Positions 29,286 to 38,112 of a stretch of 64,000 nt of DNA are shown here, piece by piece (the stretch's first letter is position 1; every line of letters begins with the position of its first letter). The position numbers and the translations under genes were made by a program. The notes beneath the pieces are model-generated. The model saw nothing but the letters and a program-made list of their open reading frames with translations. It had not been told where the DNA came from and did not search any database. The stretch comes from Spirochaetales bacterium (lineage in GTDB: Bacteria > Spirochaetota > Spirochaetia > DSM-2461). Location: the NCBI GenBank assembly GCA_022360655.1, contig JAKSCK010000255.1, forward strand, positions 1-64,000. Reading direction: 5' to 3'.

Positions 29286-30662
29286 TTAAACTTTAGCGAT
29301 GGAATGAGAGGAGGACCAGATTGATGCCGCTTCGCGATAACGGCGGTACACTTCATCATAGGTTTGTGAAACAGATGGACGCGGCTCCACCTTTTGGCGG
29401 GGACGAACAAAGCCCTTAGCCGCATGACTCAGGTCATGGAGCCCATGTTCCATAAACAGAGCACAAGCGGCTGCCCCGGCAAGCTCCGCATCTTCAATTT
29501 CTGGAATGATGAGCGTCTTTCCGGTGATATCGGCTTTCATTTGATTCCAGACATCTCCACGAGCCTGTCCACCAGTCACCCACATTTCATCCACAAGGAG
29601 ATGAGAGGTCTCCAGTTCTTCAATTCCACGACGAACCGCAAATGCGATGGCCTCCATCACAGCCCGTCCCATCTCTGCACGTCCATGAGACGGCTCAAGG
29701 TAGGCAAACCCCCCTCCACCGAATTCCCAAAGAACATCGCCCCTCCTCCCTGGAAAAAACAGAGGGGTATGGGCATTCACACCCACTGCATCCACTTCGG
29801 CAAGGGTGGCTTCATAGGGACGTCGCTCTTGTCCTGTGAGGCGGCGATACCATTCAAATACACGGCCCGTTGAGGAGAGGACAACGGAAACATTCCATAA
29901 GCCTTCCACAAGATGAGGAAGTTCTCGAAATCGGGGATTATTCGTAGGAGCATGAGCACAGTAATTGATGCCTTCACTGGTGCCAGCTCGGTCACAGACT
30001 GCACCAGGTGCATAGGCCCCTGAACCAAGAAGGGCCGCCATAAAATCAGACCCAACCGCAACAACAGGAATACCTGCTTTCAAACCTGTTCGAGCAGAGG
30101 CTTTTTCGGTGACCAAACCACAAGATTCACCCATGGTGACAATTCGAGGAAATTTATGGGGCGGGAGTTGGCTCTTCAATAACTGGTCATCATCCCAAAC
30201 ATAAGGGAGAAAACTCTTATGAGGCGTCACCATAACCGCTTCACCTGTCAAACGGTACTGCAACCATTCAGGACAGGAGAGAAACCATCGCGCCTGATCA
30301 AAGGCATGCGGATGATGCTCTGCAATGCTGACAACCTTGGGGAGATAGTACGAGGTGATTTCTGGGGAAGAAGACGCACTCTTTTGTAACCAAAGTGATA
30401 CAGGTGCTAAGGGTTCACCATCCTCCCGACAGGCCGTCATGGACGGTCCATTCCCACTGATGGCCACCGCCTTCACTGGGTATGATGGAAGAGCTGAAAG
30501 AGCCGCTAAAAAAGCCTGTTCCCAATCCCGGGCATCAAACTCTTTCTGCTCCCCTCCTGATCCATGAGCATAGGGGACCCGTACCCGGGCCACCAGATGC
30601 CCATCAGAAGAAAGCAGGCCGGCCTTGAGAGAACTTGTACCCAAGTCGGCCGCCAGAATCAT
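29286..30662 (-). CDS. FGGY-family carbohydrate kinase
   Basis: FGGY-type sugar kinase, 458 residues, transferring phosphate from ATP to a sugar or polyol. It begins with the phosphate-1 motif DLGTSSLKAGLLSSDG and has the ISGNGPSM segment and, near residue 370, the adenosine-side motif MWVTGGQARGDVWNQMKADI. Closest in feel to xylulokinase-like members, but FGGY substrates cannot be read from sequence by eye. It overlaps the end of the PRPP synthetase gene by 4 nt (ATGA), so the two are co-transcribed. An inverted repeat CCCC/GGGG at 29,220-29,235 lies downstream. Confidence 0.88.
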   Translation of the reverse strand: MILAADLGTSSLKAGLLSSDGHLVARVRVPYAHGSGGEQKEFDARDWEQAFLAALSALPSYPVKAVAISGNGPSMTACREDGEPLAPVSLWLQKSASSSPEITSYYLPKVVSIAEHHPHAFDQARWFLSCPEWLQYRLTGEAVMVTPHKSFLPYVWDDDQLLKSQLPPHKFPRIVTMGESCGLVTEKASARTGLKAGIPVVAVGSDFMAALLGSGAYAPGAVCDRAGTSEGINYCAHAPTNNPRFRELPHLVEGLWNVSVVLSSTGRVFEWYRRLTGQERRPYEATLAEVDAVGVNAHTPLFFPGRRGDVLWEFGGGGFAYLEPSHGRAEMGRAVMEAIAFAVRRGIEELETSHLLVDEMWVTGGQARGDVWNQMKADITGKTLIIPEIEDAELAGAAACALFMEHGLHDLSHAAKGFVRPRQKVEPRPSVSQTYDEVYRRYREAASIWSSSHSIAKV

Positions 30663-31930
30663 TGAGAGGAATCTCCAGAATCCTTTGACTCCACGGATCG
30701 AGCCTTCTTATTCAGCATCCGTTGAATCATTTTGCTGTTATCCAACAAAGGAGAAACAGAACGATTATGATGCACCCGACTGATGGCACGGGCAAAAAGA
30801 TTCGACACATTGGCCTCAAGATACCAAGGACGATCGATGATCTCTTTATTCAGCCTCACGGCATTGGTTCCAACCACATAGTCAAACCAACCCGCCGCAT
30901 GGGCCTCATCAAAATGCCGTACAGCATCACCCGAGAAGAGAGGGAGTGACACACTGCAAAGAATTTTCTTTGCTCCCATCTCTCGAATCAGCTTCATGGC
31001 TTTGATGAGGGTTCCCCCTGTGCCAAGCATATCATCGGCCATAAAAACGGTTTTGCCCTCCACATCTCCAAGCAAACGTGCATTGGTGATGTTGGATTCC
31101 GCAGCATTACGTGAATGACGCGAATAATCCCGTTCCTTGTACAACAGAGCTAAAGGTTTTTTCAGGCTATCCGCATAGAACTTATTTCGATCAATCGCCC
31201 CCGTATCTGGAGAAACAACCACCAAATCTTCATTCACCAAATCAATGACATTGCTCACTGTTCGGAGAATTTGATAAGAGGCATGGAGATTTTCCAGACT
31301 AAGTGAACCAAAGGTATGTTCAATTTCCCGGGAATGCAGATCCAGGGTGATGATGCGGGCCACACCCATATTTTCCATCATTCGTCCCAGCATAGAGGCC
31401 GTTAACCCTTCTCTCCCCTTTTTCTTATGCTGGCGACTATAAGGATAGGCCGCAAGAACCAGGGAAACACGGCGTGCACCGGCTTGAAGGGCGGCATCAA
31501 CAGCCGTATACAAGGTCATGATGTGGTCATTAATGGAAAGAGGAAGAACATCATCTCCTAATCGAACAGGAGTTTCATTGGCCACATCCTGAACAATGTA
31601 GATGTCCATTCCTTTCACCGTGCGCATGATCTCCGTTTTTATTTCGCCATTGGCAAAACGGGTGTATTTGCAGGGAATCTTAAAAGAAGGCAGGCGGTAA
31701 TTATCTGCCCCGCCAACAGGGGTGACTCGATGGCTGGTTAAATCATCCGCCAGGTTCAACCGGCGATAGACCTCATCACCAGAAAGGCCATAAAGCTTTG
31801 AAATGAATTGTGCTTTTTTTTCAAAACGTCGTTGATAGATGGTTTTGAGGTGAGCGACAATCTCTTCGGCGAAGACCTCCCCGCCAGGACATGCGATCAC
31901 ACCAAGGGAGGTGGGTTTAGCGAAACTCAT
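30659..31930 (-). CDS. prs: Ribose-phosphate pyrophosphokinase (PRPP synthetase)
   Basis: Makes 5-phosphoribosyl-1-diphosphate from ribose-5-phosphate and ATP. The product has 423 residues, about 100 more than the 315-residue E. coli enzyme: a long N-terminal part (to about residue 85) precedes the first conserved strand FANGEIKTEI, and a charged tail follows. LAAYPYSRQHKKKGREGLTA matches the ATP-binding flexible-loop region, and FMADDMLGTGGTLIKAM the ribose-5-phosphate loop. The product-class could differ slightly from class I enzymes, but the catalytic motifs are intact. First gene of a two-gene unit with the FGGY kinase. Confidence 0.9.
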   Translation of the reverse strand: MSFAKPTSLGVIACPGGEVFAEEIVAHLKTIYQRRFEKKAQFISKLYGLSGDEVYRRLNLADDLTSHRVTPVGGADNYRLPSFKIPCKYTRFANGEIKTEIMRTVKGMDIYIVQDVANETPVRLGDDVLPLSINDHIMTLYTAVDAALQAGARRVSLVLAAYPYSRQHKKKGREGLTASMLGRMMENMGVARIITLDLHSREIEHTFGSLSLENLHASYQILRTVSNVIDLVNEDLVVVSPDTGAIDRNKFYADSLKKPLALLYKERDYSRHSRNAAESNITNARLLGDVEGKTVFMADDMLGTGGTLIKAMKLIREMGAKKILCSVSLPLFSGDAVRHFDEAHAAGWFDYVVGTNAVRLNKEIIDRPWYLEANVSNLFARAISRVHHNRSVSPLLDNSKMIQRMLNKKARSVESKDSGDSSQ

Positions 31931-31981
31931 ACGATTCAGTCGCTCCGATATGCGCTTGTTTGTGGGTGAAAACTCCCCACA

Positions 31982-32012
31982 AGTATACGCCTTGAGGGGG
32001 GGAAGGGGTCAA
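31982..32012 (-). promoter_or_regulatory. Possible promoter of prs-FGGY kinase
   Basis: TTGACC (32007-32012) and TATACT (31982-31987) on the minus strand, separated by 19 nt, longer than ideal. A run of C residues fills the spacer. It lies about 50 nt before the prs start. Confidence 0.4.
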
Positions 32013-32021
32013 CCAGTGGAA

Positions 32022-32040
32022 TGTGGTGGATGAACCACCA
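32022..32040 (-). terminator. Small hairpin after the pentapeptide-repeat gene
   Basis: TGGTGG/CCACCA around a 5-nt loop directly follows the stop of the pentapeptide gene on the minus strand. No U-tract follows, so termination is uncertain. Confidence 0.35.
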
Positions 32041-32047
32041 TCCTGGA

Positions 32048-32674
32048 TTAATCCTGTGCATAACTCACATCAATTCCCAGAAACCCCAAGAAGGATTCGG
32101 CCTCAGGAAGATGAAACCGGGCCTGAGCAAGTCGATTCCCCTCAGGGGAAATTCGATACCCTTCTGCCCAGCGGAAATCGGCTTTCCTCAAATCGCATTG
32201 ATGAAATTCCACCTCATGAAATTTGCAGTGTTGAAAAACGGACTCTTGCAAATCACAGTCATTGAAATCACAGTCCTTCAGAGAACTCCCCTCAAAAGAG
32301 AATTTCTTAAGGTTTTGCGAGGCAAAAACCACATTATTCATCAAACACCGCTGAAACTGAGGACGAAAACCAAAACGGTTGCAATCCATGAAATTGACTC
32401 CAGCAATGCGGCAATCGGTGAACAACACATCATCCAAAAAACAGCCGTCAACCCGACAGAGTGTCCAGTCACAACTCCTCAACGTGCAATCTCGAAACAC
32501 AACCTGGGTTAAATCGCAATCACGGAAACTACAAGATTGAAAAGTGCAGCCCATAAAAACATGATCAATTAAGTCATCTGGTGAAAATTCTTCATTGGCA
32601 TAACAGCGCTCTGCATGCTCATAATCCCTCTGAGAATCGTCCTGCCAATGGGCTTGTTTCATTAATGATTTCAT
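32048..32674 (-). CDS. Pentapeptide-repeat protein, Qnr/McbG-like
   Basis: A 208-residue right-handed beta-helix protein: from about residue 40 to 180 nearly every fifth residue is Phe, Leu, Val or Cys at the centre of A(D/N)LXX-type units (CTFQSCSFRDCDLTQVVFRD is an example). The C-terminus, with RLAQARFHLPEAESFLGFLG, resembles the short helical end of Qnr and McbG proteins, which mimic DNA and protect DNA gyrase. Length also fits (Qnr about 215 aa). Start: the ATG at 32674 has GGAG 6 nt upstream; the ATG at 32686 has none. Gyrase protection is an inference from family; many such proteins have unknown roles. Confidence 0.8.
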   Translation of the reverse strand: MKSLMKQAHWQDDSQRDYEHAERCYANEEFSPDDLIDHVFMGCTFQSCSFRDCDLTQVVFRDCTLRSCDWTLCRVDGCFLDDVLFTDCRIAGVNFMDCNRFGFRPQFQRCLMNNVVFASQNLKKFSFEGSSLKDCDFNDCDLQESVFQHCKFHEVEFHQCDLRKADFRWAEGYRISPEGNRLAQARFHLPEAESFLGFLGIDVSYAQD

Positions 32675-32725
32675 TCCGCTCTCCATGATTGGAAAGAAGT
32701 ATAAAGAGGAATGAAATGGAATATC

Positions 32726-32770
32726 GACCCCTCCTCCGCTCGGAGGAGGGGTCGGCCGGGGAACCCGGCC
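32726..32770 (-). terminator. Back-to-back hairpins after the sugar ABC operon
   Basis: Two perfect stems abut: GGCCGGG/CCCGGCC (32754-32770) and a 12-bp GACCCCTCCTCC/GGAGGAGGGGTC (32726-32753, 4-nt loop). In the minus-strand RNA the second ends GGGGTCGATATTCC, without a proper U-tract. It lies 15 nt after the solute-binding protein stop and probably ends that operon. Confidence 0.6.
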
Positions 32771-32784
32771 AAAATCAGAGAGAA

Positions 32785-34437
32785 TTACTTAAACTGCCGG
32801 TCATAGGCTGTCTGGGTGAGAGCCATTAAATCACTGTGGCCCAGACGTCGCAGGTTACTCACATAGGAATCCCAATCCGATTCCACATCCAAATCCCCCA
32901 CAATAAACTGCACCAAAGACTGCTTCACAAACTTGGCATATTCCACCCGCATGGTGCTGTATTCGCTAATCTCATCGGTGAGATATTTCAGCCGAGGAAG
33001 AGCCTTGGAATCATCGGCATAGGGGCGATACAAATCTCGGGTGGCCTGATAGAGCATCAGCTCAAGACCTTCCTGTCCATAGAGATCCACGGAATTGTCT
33101 GTACTTTGCCCTAAACGAACGGCACTGGTGAGAGCCACAGGACCATTCTCCATGTAGCACTCATTCTGAGGATCTTTGTCATTCCAAGGACGGAGTTGAG
33201 TCCAGATAGCCGGTTGCCCATCAATGCCCATTTCACCGTCTTCCGCCCAACGCCAACCCACATTCTCCAAACCATTTCTGGAACGCATGGTTCCTTCCAC
33301 AGAATACAAGAAGTCGGCCCATTCAATGGCGGCATCAGGATGGGGACAGGTGGAAGCAATAACAAAATGTCCCGGAGAGGGTTCTGCAAGGAAGGTTGGA
33401 GTATTCCGCACTCCATCAGGTCCTTCGAGAGGAGGAATGGCCCGGTAATTTCGGTACCGATCTCCACCAAAGTTGGAGAACATACCACCCCAGCCACCTG
33501 TGGTAACACCAACAGTGGGGAGATCGCTTCCTTCTACCAGCTGCACCAACTGAGGACTGTCTTGAGTGAAGGAACCTGGGAAAATCAAACCCTCTTCATA
33601 AAGGTCATTGAGATAGCGCAGAGCATCCCGGTATTCGGGGGTATCCACCACACTCTGAACCATTCCGTCATCCAGATAGAAGCCAATGTAACGGTCGGCA
33701 GCAATGTCAATGCGGCTGTCAATGTCGGTATAAACAAAGGAGTTCAACAGGAACATTTCTGCTGTGTTATGCCAGCCCTTGATGGCACCAGCATAGGGGA
33801 TTTCATCCTTTTCCCCATTACCATTGGGATCGCCATCCCGGAAAGCCATGAGCATCGCTTTAAACTCGGCTGTGGTTTGGGGCATGTCCAAACCAAGAGC
33901 GTCGAGCCAAGGCTGATACACCCATGTTTTTTGGGAATTGATGCAATGGTAGCAGATGTTGAAAGAAGGGAGTCCATAGATGTTTCCATCGGGGCTGGTG
34001 ATGGCCCCACGGGAACCGGGGACCTGATCAAGCACCTCATTAAGATAGGGCATGGATCCACCATGAACATACTCATTGAGGGGCATGAGCAAGCCTTCTC
34101 CACCACCATAAAGGGAAAGCTTGTCATCATTGAGTCCCAACCCAAAGAACACATCAGGATAATCCCCACTGGCCAATACAAGGTTCAGCTTTTCCTCAAG
34201 GGCCTGTTCAGGAATGGTTTCCCAATCAATGTGCACACCAGTCTTGTCCTGCATGAACATGGTGAAATCATTGGTGGCATAATCCTCAATGAACACCGCT
34301 TCAACAGCCAGATAGGTGAGATTCACCTGGCCATCATCCATGTCCTTCTCTTTGTTTCCATTGGCCCAAAGCCCTGTGGATGCGGCCACAAGAAGCAGGA
34401 AAACCAACTGAATCGAAACGAAACCGCGTTTTTTCAT
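32785..34437 (-). CDS. Extracellular solute-binding protein, LplA-type
   Basis: Large substrate-binding protein of 550 residues for a carbohydrate ABC importer. An N-terminal signal peptide (MKKRGFVSIQLVFLLLVAAS then TGLWA before NGNKEK) lacks a lipobox cysteine at the cleavage site. The body has the family features DYPDVFFGLG, GNIYGLPSFNICYHCINSQK and a late DAAIEWADFLYS segment. The start at 34437 is chosen because AAGGAG lies 6 nt upstream; a start at 34458 would overlap the permease gene. The upstream permeases and the nearby fucosidase suggest an oligosaccharide ligand, not proven. Confidence 0.88.
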   Translation of the reverse strand: MKKRGFVSIQLVFLLLVAASTGLWANGNKEKDMDDGQVNLTYLAVEAVFIEDYATNDFTMFMQDKTGVHIDWETIPEQALEEKLNLVLASGDYPDVFFGLGLNDDKLSLYGGGEGLLMPLNEYVHGGSMPYLNEVLDQVPGSRGAITSPDGNIYGLPSFNICYHCINSQKTWVYQPWLDALGLDMPQTTAEFKAMLMAFRDGDPNGNGEKDEIPYAGAIKGWHNTAEMFLLNSFVYTDIDSRIDIAADRYIGFYLDDGMVQSVVDTPEYRDALRYLNDLYEEGLIFPGSFTQDSPQLVQLVEGSDLPTVGVTTGGWGGMFSNFGGDRYRNYRAIPPLEGPDGVRNTPTFLAEPSPGHFVIASTCPHPDAAIEWADFLYSVEGTMRSRNGLENVGWRWAEDGEMGIDGQPAIWTQLRPWNDKDPQNECYMENGPVALTSAVRLGQSTDNSVDLYGQEGLELMLYQATRDLYRPYADDSKALPRLKYLTDEISEYSTMRVEYAKFVKQSLVQFIVGDLDVESDWDSYVSNLRRLGHSDLMALTQTAYDRQFK

Positions 34438-34454
34438 CATTCTCTCCTTATTCT

Positions 34455-35348
34455 TCATCCCTTCACGGAGCCAATCATCACACCTTTGACAAAATGGCGT
34501 TGAACAAAGGGATAAATCATCAACAACGGGGCACTGGAAACCACAATCAGTGCATATTTCATCACATCAGCAAGACCTTGTTTACGAGCCATCACACTGA
34601 TGTCCTTAATCATTCCTCCATCGGTTTGGTTGAGAATCAGGATGTTCCTCAACACAATTTGCAATGGATATAAATCTCTGCTTCGTAGGTAGATAAGAGC
34701 ATCAAAATAGGAGTTCCAAATCCATACAGCGTAGTACAGACACATCACCGCAATGATGGAACCGGACAGGGGAATCACAATGGACACCAAGAATCGCACG
34801 TCTCCGCAGCCTTCCATGGCCGCCGCTTCATACAATTCATCACCAATGGTGCTGCGTAGGTAGGTGCGTGTCACAATCACATTCCATACCCCCACCGCAT
34901 TGGGCAGCAGCATCGCCCAGCGAGTATCCAACATGCCCAAACTCCGCACCAGCATGTAGGTGGGGATGAGCCCGCCAGAGAAAAGCATGGTGAACAGAAA
35001 AAGTCCCATGAAAACATTTCTTTGTGTAAATTCTTTACGAGAAAGAGGATAAGCAGCCAATAGTGTCAATGTGACACTGATGAGTGTTCCCACTCCCATA
35101 TAAAATAGGGAATTCAGATACCCAGTCAGAATCAGTCCATAGGAAAACACCGTTTTATAGGCTGTGAGATCAAATCCCACAGGCAGCAGCCAAACCTTTC
35201 CAGAAACCACAGCTTTGTGGTCACTAATCGAGGCGCTCACTATGTAAATCAGGGGATAGGCCACCACTAGAATGCAGAACATCAGTACTGTGGTGTTCAC
35301 CATATCAAAAAGCCGATCACTCCGGAGAGATTTTTTCCAAGAACTCAC
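34455..35348 (-). CDS. ABC transporter permease, LplC/YtcP type
   Basis: Inner-membrane permease, 297 residues, six predicted membrane segments. The EAA loop reads ELYEAAAMEGCGDVRFLVSI, and the C-terminal half ends VMIGSVKG, typical of the LplC branch of CUT1 sugar permeases. It starts with GTG overlapping the upstream permease stop by 4 nt. No ATPase gene is in the cluster; such systems commonly share an MsmK-like ATPase encoded elsewhere. Confidence 0.9.
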   Translation of the reverse strand: MSSWKKSLRSDRLFDMVNTTVLMFCILVVAYPLIYIVSASISDHKAVVSGKVWLLPVGFDLTAYKTVFSYGLILTGYLNSLFYMGVGTLISVTLTLLAAYPLSRKEFTQRNVFMGLFLFTMLFSGGLIPTYMLVRSLGMLDTRWAMLLPNAVGVWNVIVTRTYLRSTIGDELYEAAAMEGCGDVRFLVSIVIPLSGSIIAVMCLYYAVWIWNSYFDALIYLRSRDLYPLQIVLRNILILNQTDGGMIKDISVMARKQGLADVMKYALIVVSSAPLLMIYPFVQRHFVKGVMIGSVKG

Positions 35349-36262
35349 CAGAGCCCTCCTTCACCACTACGCTTTGCCAAGGAATTGACCGTTAAAAGAA
35401 GAACCAGATTGATGAGGGAATTCACCAAGCCTATGGCCGTTGAAAAACTAAAATCCGCATTGATCAAACCAATGCGATAAATGTAGGTGGAAATGATTTC
35501 CGATGTTTCCAGATTCAGGGCATTTTGCATCAGATACGCTTTTTCAAAACCCACACTCATCACATAACCCATGTTGAGAATCAGAAGGATCACGATGGTG
35601 GAACGAATGCTGGGTAAATCGATGTGAAAAATCTTTTGAAGTTTGCTACAGCCATCCACTCGTGCCGCCTCATAGAGTTGAGGATCCACTGCTGTGAGAG
35701 CCGCGAGATAGATGATGGCATTGTACCCCGTTTGTTGCCAAACATTGGTCCAAACATAGATATGACGAAACAATTCTGGTTTTGCCATAAAGTTCACAGG
35801 AGAAAGGCCAAATAAACCAATAAAATGATTCAAAACCCCCAACCGTGTATCGGTGAATTGAATGATCATAGAAACCATCACAACCGTGGAAATAAAATAG
35901 GGCATGTACGTCACCATCTGCACGGTTTTTTTGAATCGGCGACTCATGGCTTCATTCAAAGCAATGGCTAAAAAAATGGCAAAAGGAAAAGACACCGCAA
36001 TGCTATAAAGGCTCAAGGACACGGTATTCCAAATCACCTTCAAGCTGGTTGGTGATTGGAAGAAATGCACAAAGTGCTTCAGACCCACCCATTCACTTCC
36101 CCATATACCCTTGGAGACCCGGTACTGTTTAAAACCAATTTGCAGTCCCAGCATGGGCAAATATTTGAAAATGATTAAATGAAGAAAAGGAAGAGCCATA
36201 ATGGCATAAAACTGCCATTGACGACGGAATGTTCTGTGCAAATGGGACGACGATAAAATCAC
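35345..36262 (-). CDS. ABC transporter permease, LplB/YteP type
   Basis: Partner permease, 305 residues, with six membrane segments. LHLIIFKYLPMLGLQIGFKQ near the N-terminus and the EAA loop QLYEAARVDGCSKLQKIFHI define the LplB branch. It starts at a GTG (36262) about 10 nt after AAGGAG; the inner ATG at residue 22 is too far into the first membrane segment. First gene of the three-gene importer operon. Confidence 0.9.
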   Translation of the reverse strand: MILSSSHLHRTFRRQWQFYAIMALPFLHLIIFKYLPMLGLQIGFKQYRVSKGIWGSEWVGLKHFVHFFQSPTSLKVIWNTVSLSLYSIAVSFPFAIFLAIALNEAMSRRFKKTVQMVTYMPYFISTVVMVSMIIQFTDTRLGVLNHFIGLFGLSPVNFMAKPELFRHIYVWTNVWQQTGYNAIIYLAALTAVDPQLYEAARVDGCSKLQKIFHIDLPSIRSTIVILLILNMGYVMSVGFEKAYLMQNALNLETSEIISTYIYRIGLINADFSFSTAIGLVNSLINLVLLLTVNSLAKRSGEGGLW

Positions 36263-36443
36263 TATGCGGCAACTCCTTCAGCTCAGGTGGTTCTAGCCTA
36301 CACAGACTCTTTTTTATCCGTAAAGGTTCATTTTTTTTAGAGGGTACAATCTATAAATCGCCCCCTAACGGGGTGATTTCCTCCGATTCAGACTCTCTGC
36401 TTCCTCTTACCATCCATACCAGTGCCCCATACTCATCAAGACA

Positions 36444-36474
36444 AAAAACGCAGGACCAAAAGTCCTGCGTTTTT
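36444..36474 (-). terminator. Bidirectional-type terminator after the fucosidase gene
   Basis: A 12-bp stem AAAAACGCAGGA/TCCTGCGTTTTT (36444-36455 with 36463-36474) with its A/T-rich arms gives a U-tract on either strand. It lies 60 nt downstream of the fucosidase stop. The rest of the 271-nt gap up to the LplB gene holds no gene; a TATAGA there is a weak -10 candidate. Confidence 0.8.
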
Positions 36475-36533
36475 CCCAAATTGACCCAACAAAACTCAAA
36501 GCATTTTGTTGGTATGGTTATCCCTAAAGATTT

Positions 36534-38042
36534 TTAGGAACGAATACAAACATCTAACCCCTTCCCCTCAGGAAGGAAGGTGACTTCTTCTCCTTGAACC
36601 TCTGGGAATTGAGTTTCCAAATGAAAATGCTGTCCCGCAACACAGGGAATTCGAATTTCCAAAGAACCTGATTCCGTGGATTTGAGATTCCAACAGCGTT
36701 TTTGCACACCATGGACATAGTTGTAGTAATCTCCTCCTTGGAAATGACGCCGTTCTTCCCCTAACTGGTTGATGAGCCCAGAACCATTCACCTCCAAAGG
36801 CTCCATCTCAACAGTAAGAGGCTGGGCAAAAACAATCTTCACCACAGGAAGAAAATCATCAGAAGAAAGACTTTGAACATTCACCACCAAGTCCTCACCT
36901 TCCTGAGTCACAGGTATGATCTGAGAAGGGGTATCCAGCAAATAGGCACTCAGAGGCTTTTGTCCAACACCTTTAAAGCGCAAGATTCCATTGGAAGGGC
37001 AATGATGAACCTGAAGATACAAAGCATGGGAATTCCAAGACACAAATCCCCATTCTTCACCAGTCCGAGCCCCGGCCGATTGAGCCCGGATCACCTCCTG
37101 ATTTCCCTTCATCCATTCCCCCATGAGCTGGAGCAATTCCACCTCAAAAGGAACCAGGGAACCATCCCCTTTGGGACCAATGTTTAAGAGGTAATTCCCT
37201 CCCCGAGCTGAAACGGTCGCGAGTTTGCGGATATGCTCACGAGCTTTGTCACGGACATCTCCCCGCTCTTGCCAACTCCGATATCCCCAGGTTTCCCGAA
37301 AGATGGAGGATGCCGTTTGCCAGGGTCGATGAAGAGGGAAATCCGGAACTTCATTGTCCTCCATTAAGAGGAAATCTTCCTGATTATTCCAAATTCGTCC
37401 ACTCATCATGGTCATGGGTTGGAGTCGTCTCACCAAATCCGCCAGTTCCCGGCTTTGCTCCCTCGAAGGTTTTCCCATGTCAAACCACAATTCCCGGATG
37501 GGACCGTATTTTGTGAGAAGCTCTTCTACCTGGGCCATATTCAATTGATGATGTGCCTCAGGAATTTCATCCGAGTTATGATCAGAAAAGGGCAAAGCTT
37601 CTGGGAAATTCCAATCAATCAATGAGAAATAGATTCCAAACCCCAATCCCTCAAGGCGGCAAGCCTGAGAAAGTTCGGCAATAAAATCTCTACCAGCGGC
37701 CTTTTCATAACTATTGTAAGAAGTTGTTTTTGTTTGGAATAAACAAAAACCATCATGATGCTTTGTGGTAATCACCACATAACGCATGCCAGCATTTTTC
37801 GCTGTTCGCGCAATGAGAGGAGCATCAAAAGAATCCGGTTTAAAGGCATCAGCCAAGGCCTCATATTCCCCCATCTCCACCGGTCCATGAGAGAAAATTT
37901 GTTCACTGTACCCATTTCGAACTGGTGTTCCTTTCCAAACTCCACCAGGTATGGAATACAGCCCGAAATGGATAAAGAGTCCAAATCTGAGTTCTTGCCA
38001 CGCGTCTGCTTTTTTCCCCATGGGAACATACCAATCGTCCAT
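36534..38042 (-). CDS. Alpha-L-fucosidase, GH29
   Basis: Hydrolase releasing L-fucose from glycan ends, about 502 residues, apparently cytoplasmic since no signal peptide is seen. GH29 landmarks are FGLFIHFGLYSIPGGVW near the start, VVITTKHHDGFCLF, and IRELWFDMG, whose Asp (codon 37,479-37,481) is the expected nucleophile; GNYLLNIGPKGDGSLVP follows. The acid/base residue varies in the family and is not assigned. Start is uncertain: candidates at 38135, 38105, 38084, 38042 and 38021 all lack a clear Shine-Dalgarno. It is divergent from the AraC gene and close to the LplABC-type importer, suggesting breakdown of imported fucosylated oligosaccharides. Confidence 0.88.
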   Translation of the reverse strand: MDDWYVPMGKKADAWQELRFGLFIHFGLYSIPGGVWKGTPVRNGYSEQIFSHGPVEMGEYEALADAFKPDSFDAPLIARTAKNAGMRYVVITTKHHDGFCLFQTKTTSYNSYEKAAGRDFIAELSQACRLEGLGFGIYFSLIDWNFPEALPFSDHNSDEIPEAHHQLNMAQVEELLTKYGPIRELWFDMGKPSREQSRELADLVRRLQPMTMMSGRIWNNQEDFLLMEDNEVPDFPLHRPWQTASSIFRETWGYRSWQERGDVRDKAREHIRKLATVSARGGNYLLNIGPKGDGSLVPFEVELLQLMGEWMKGNQEVIRAQSAGARTGEEWGFVSWNSHALYLQVHHCPSNGILRFKGVGQKPLSAYLLDTPSQIIPVTQEGEDLVVNVQSLSSDDFLPVVKIVFAQPLTVEMEPLEVNGSGLINQLGEERRHFQGGDYYNYVHGVQKRCWNLKSTESGSLEIRIPCVAGQHFHLETQFPEVQGEEVTFLPEGKGLDVCIRS

Positions 38043-38045
38043 AAC

Positions 38046-38107
38046 TGTATCATAGGAGTCGTCAGAAATAAAAAAATGGATCATCACGGGTTTTTTATGT
38101 ATCATAG
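38046..38107. promoter_or_regulatory. Direct repeat in the fucosidase/araC divergent region
   Basis: The 10-bp word TGTATCATAG occurs at 38046-38055 and again at 38098-38107, same orientation, 52 bp start to start (about five helical turns). Each copy also contains a -10-like hexamer (TATCAT on the plus strand, TATGAT on the minus). AraC-type regulators commonly bind direct repeats in such gaps, so these are candidate operators of the neighbouring regulator. Confidence 0.5.
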
Positions 38108-38112
38108 CCGCA

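Noticed and set aside
33196-34503. A 435-residue open frame on the plus strand opposite the solute-binding protein gene
   Set aside because: Antisense shadow; the minus-strand frame has signal peptide and family motifs and a good ribosome-binding site.
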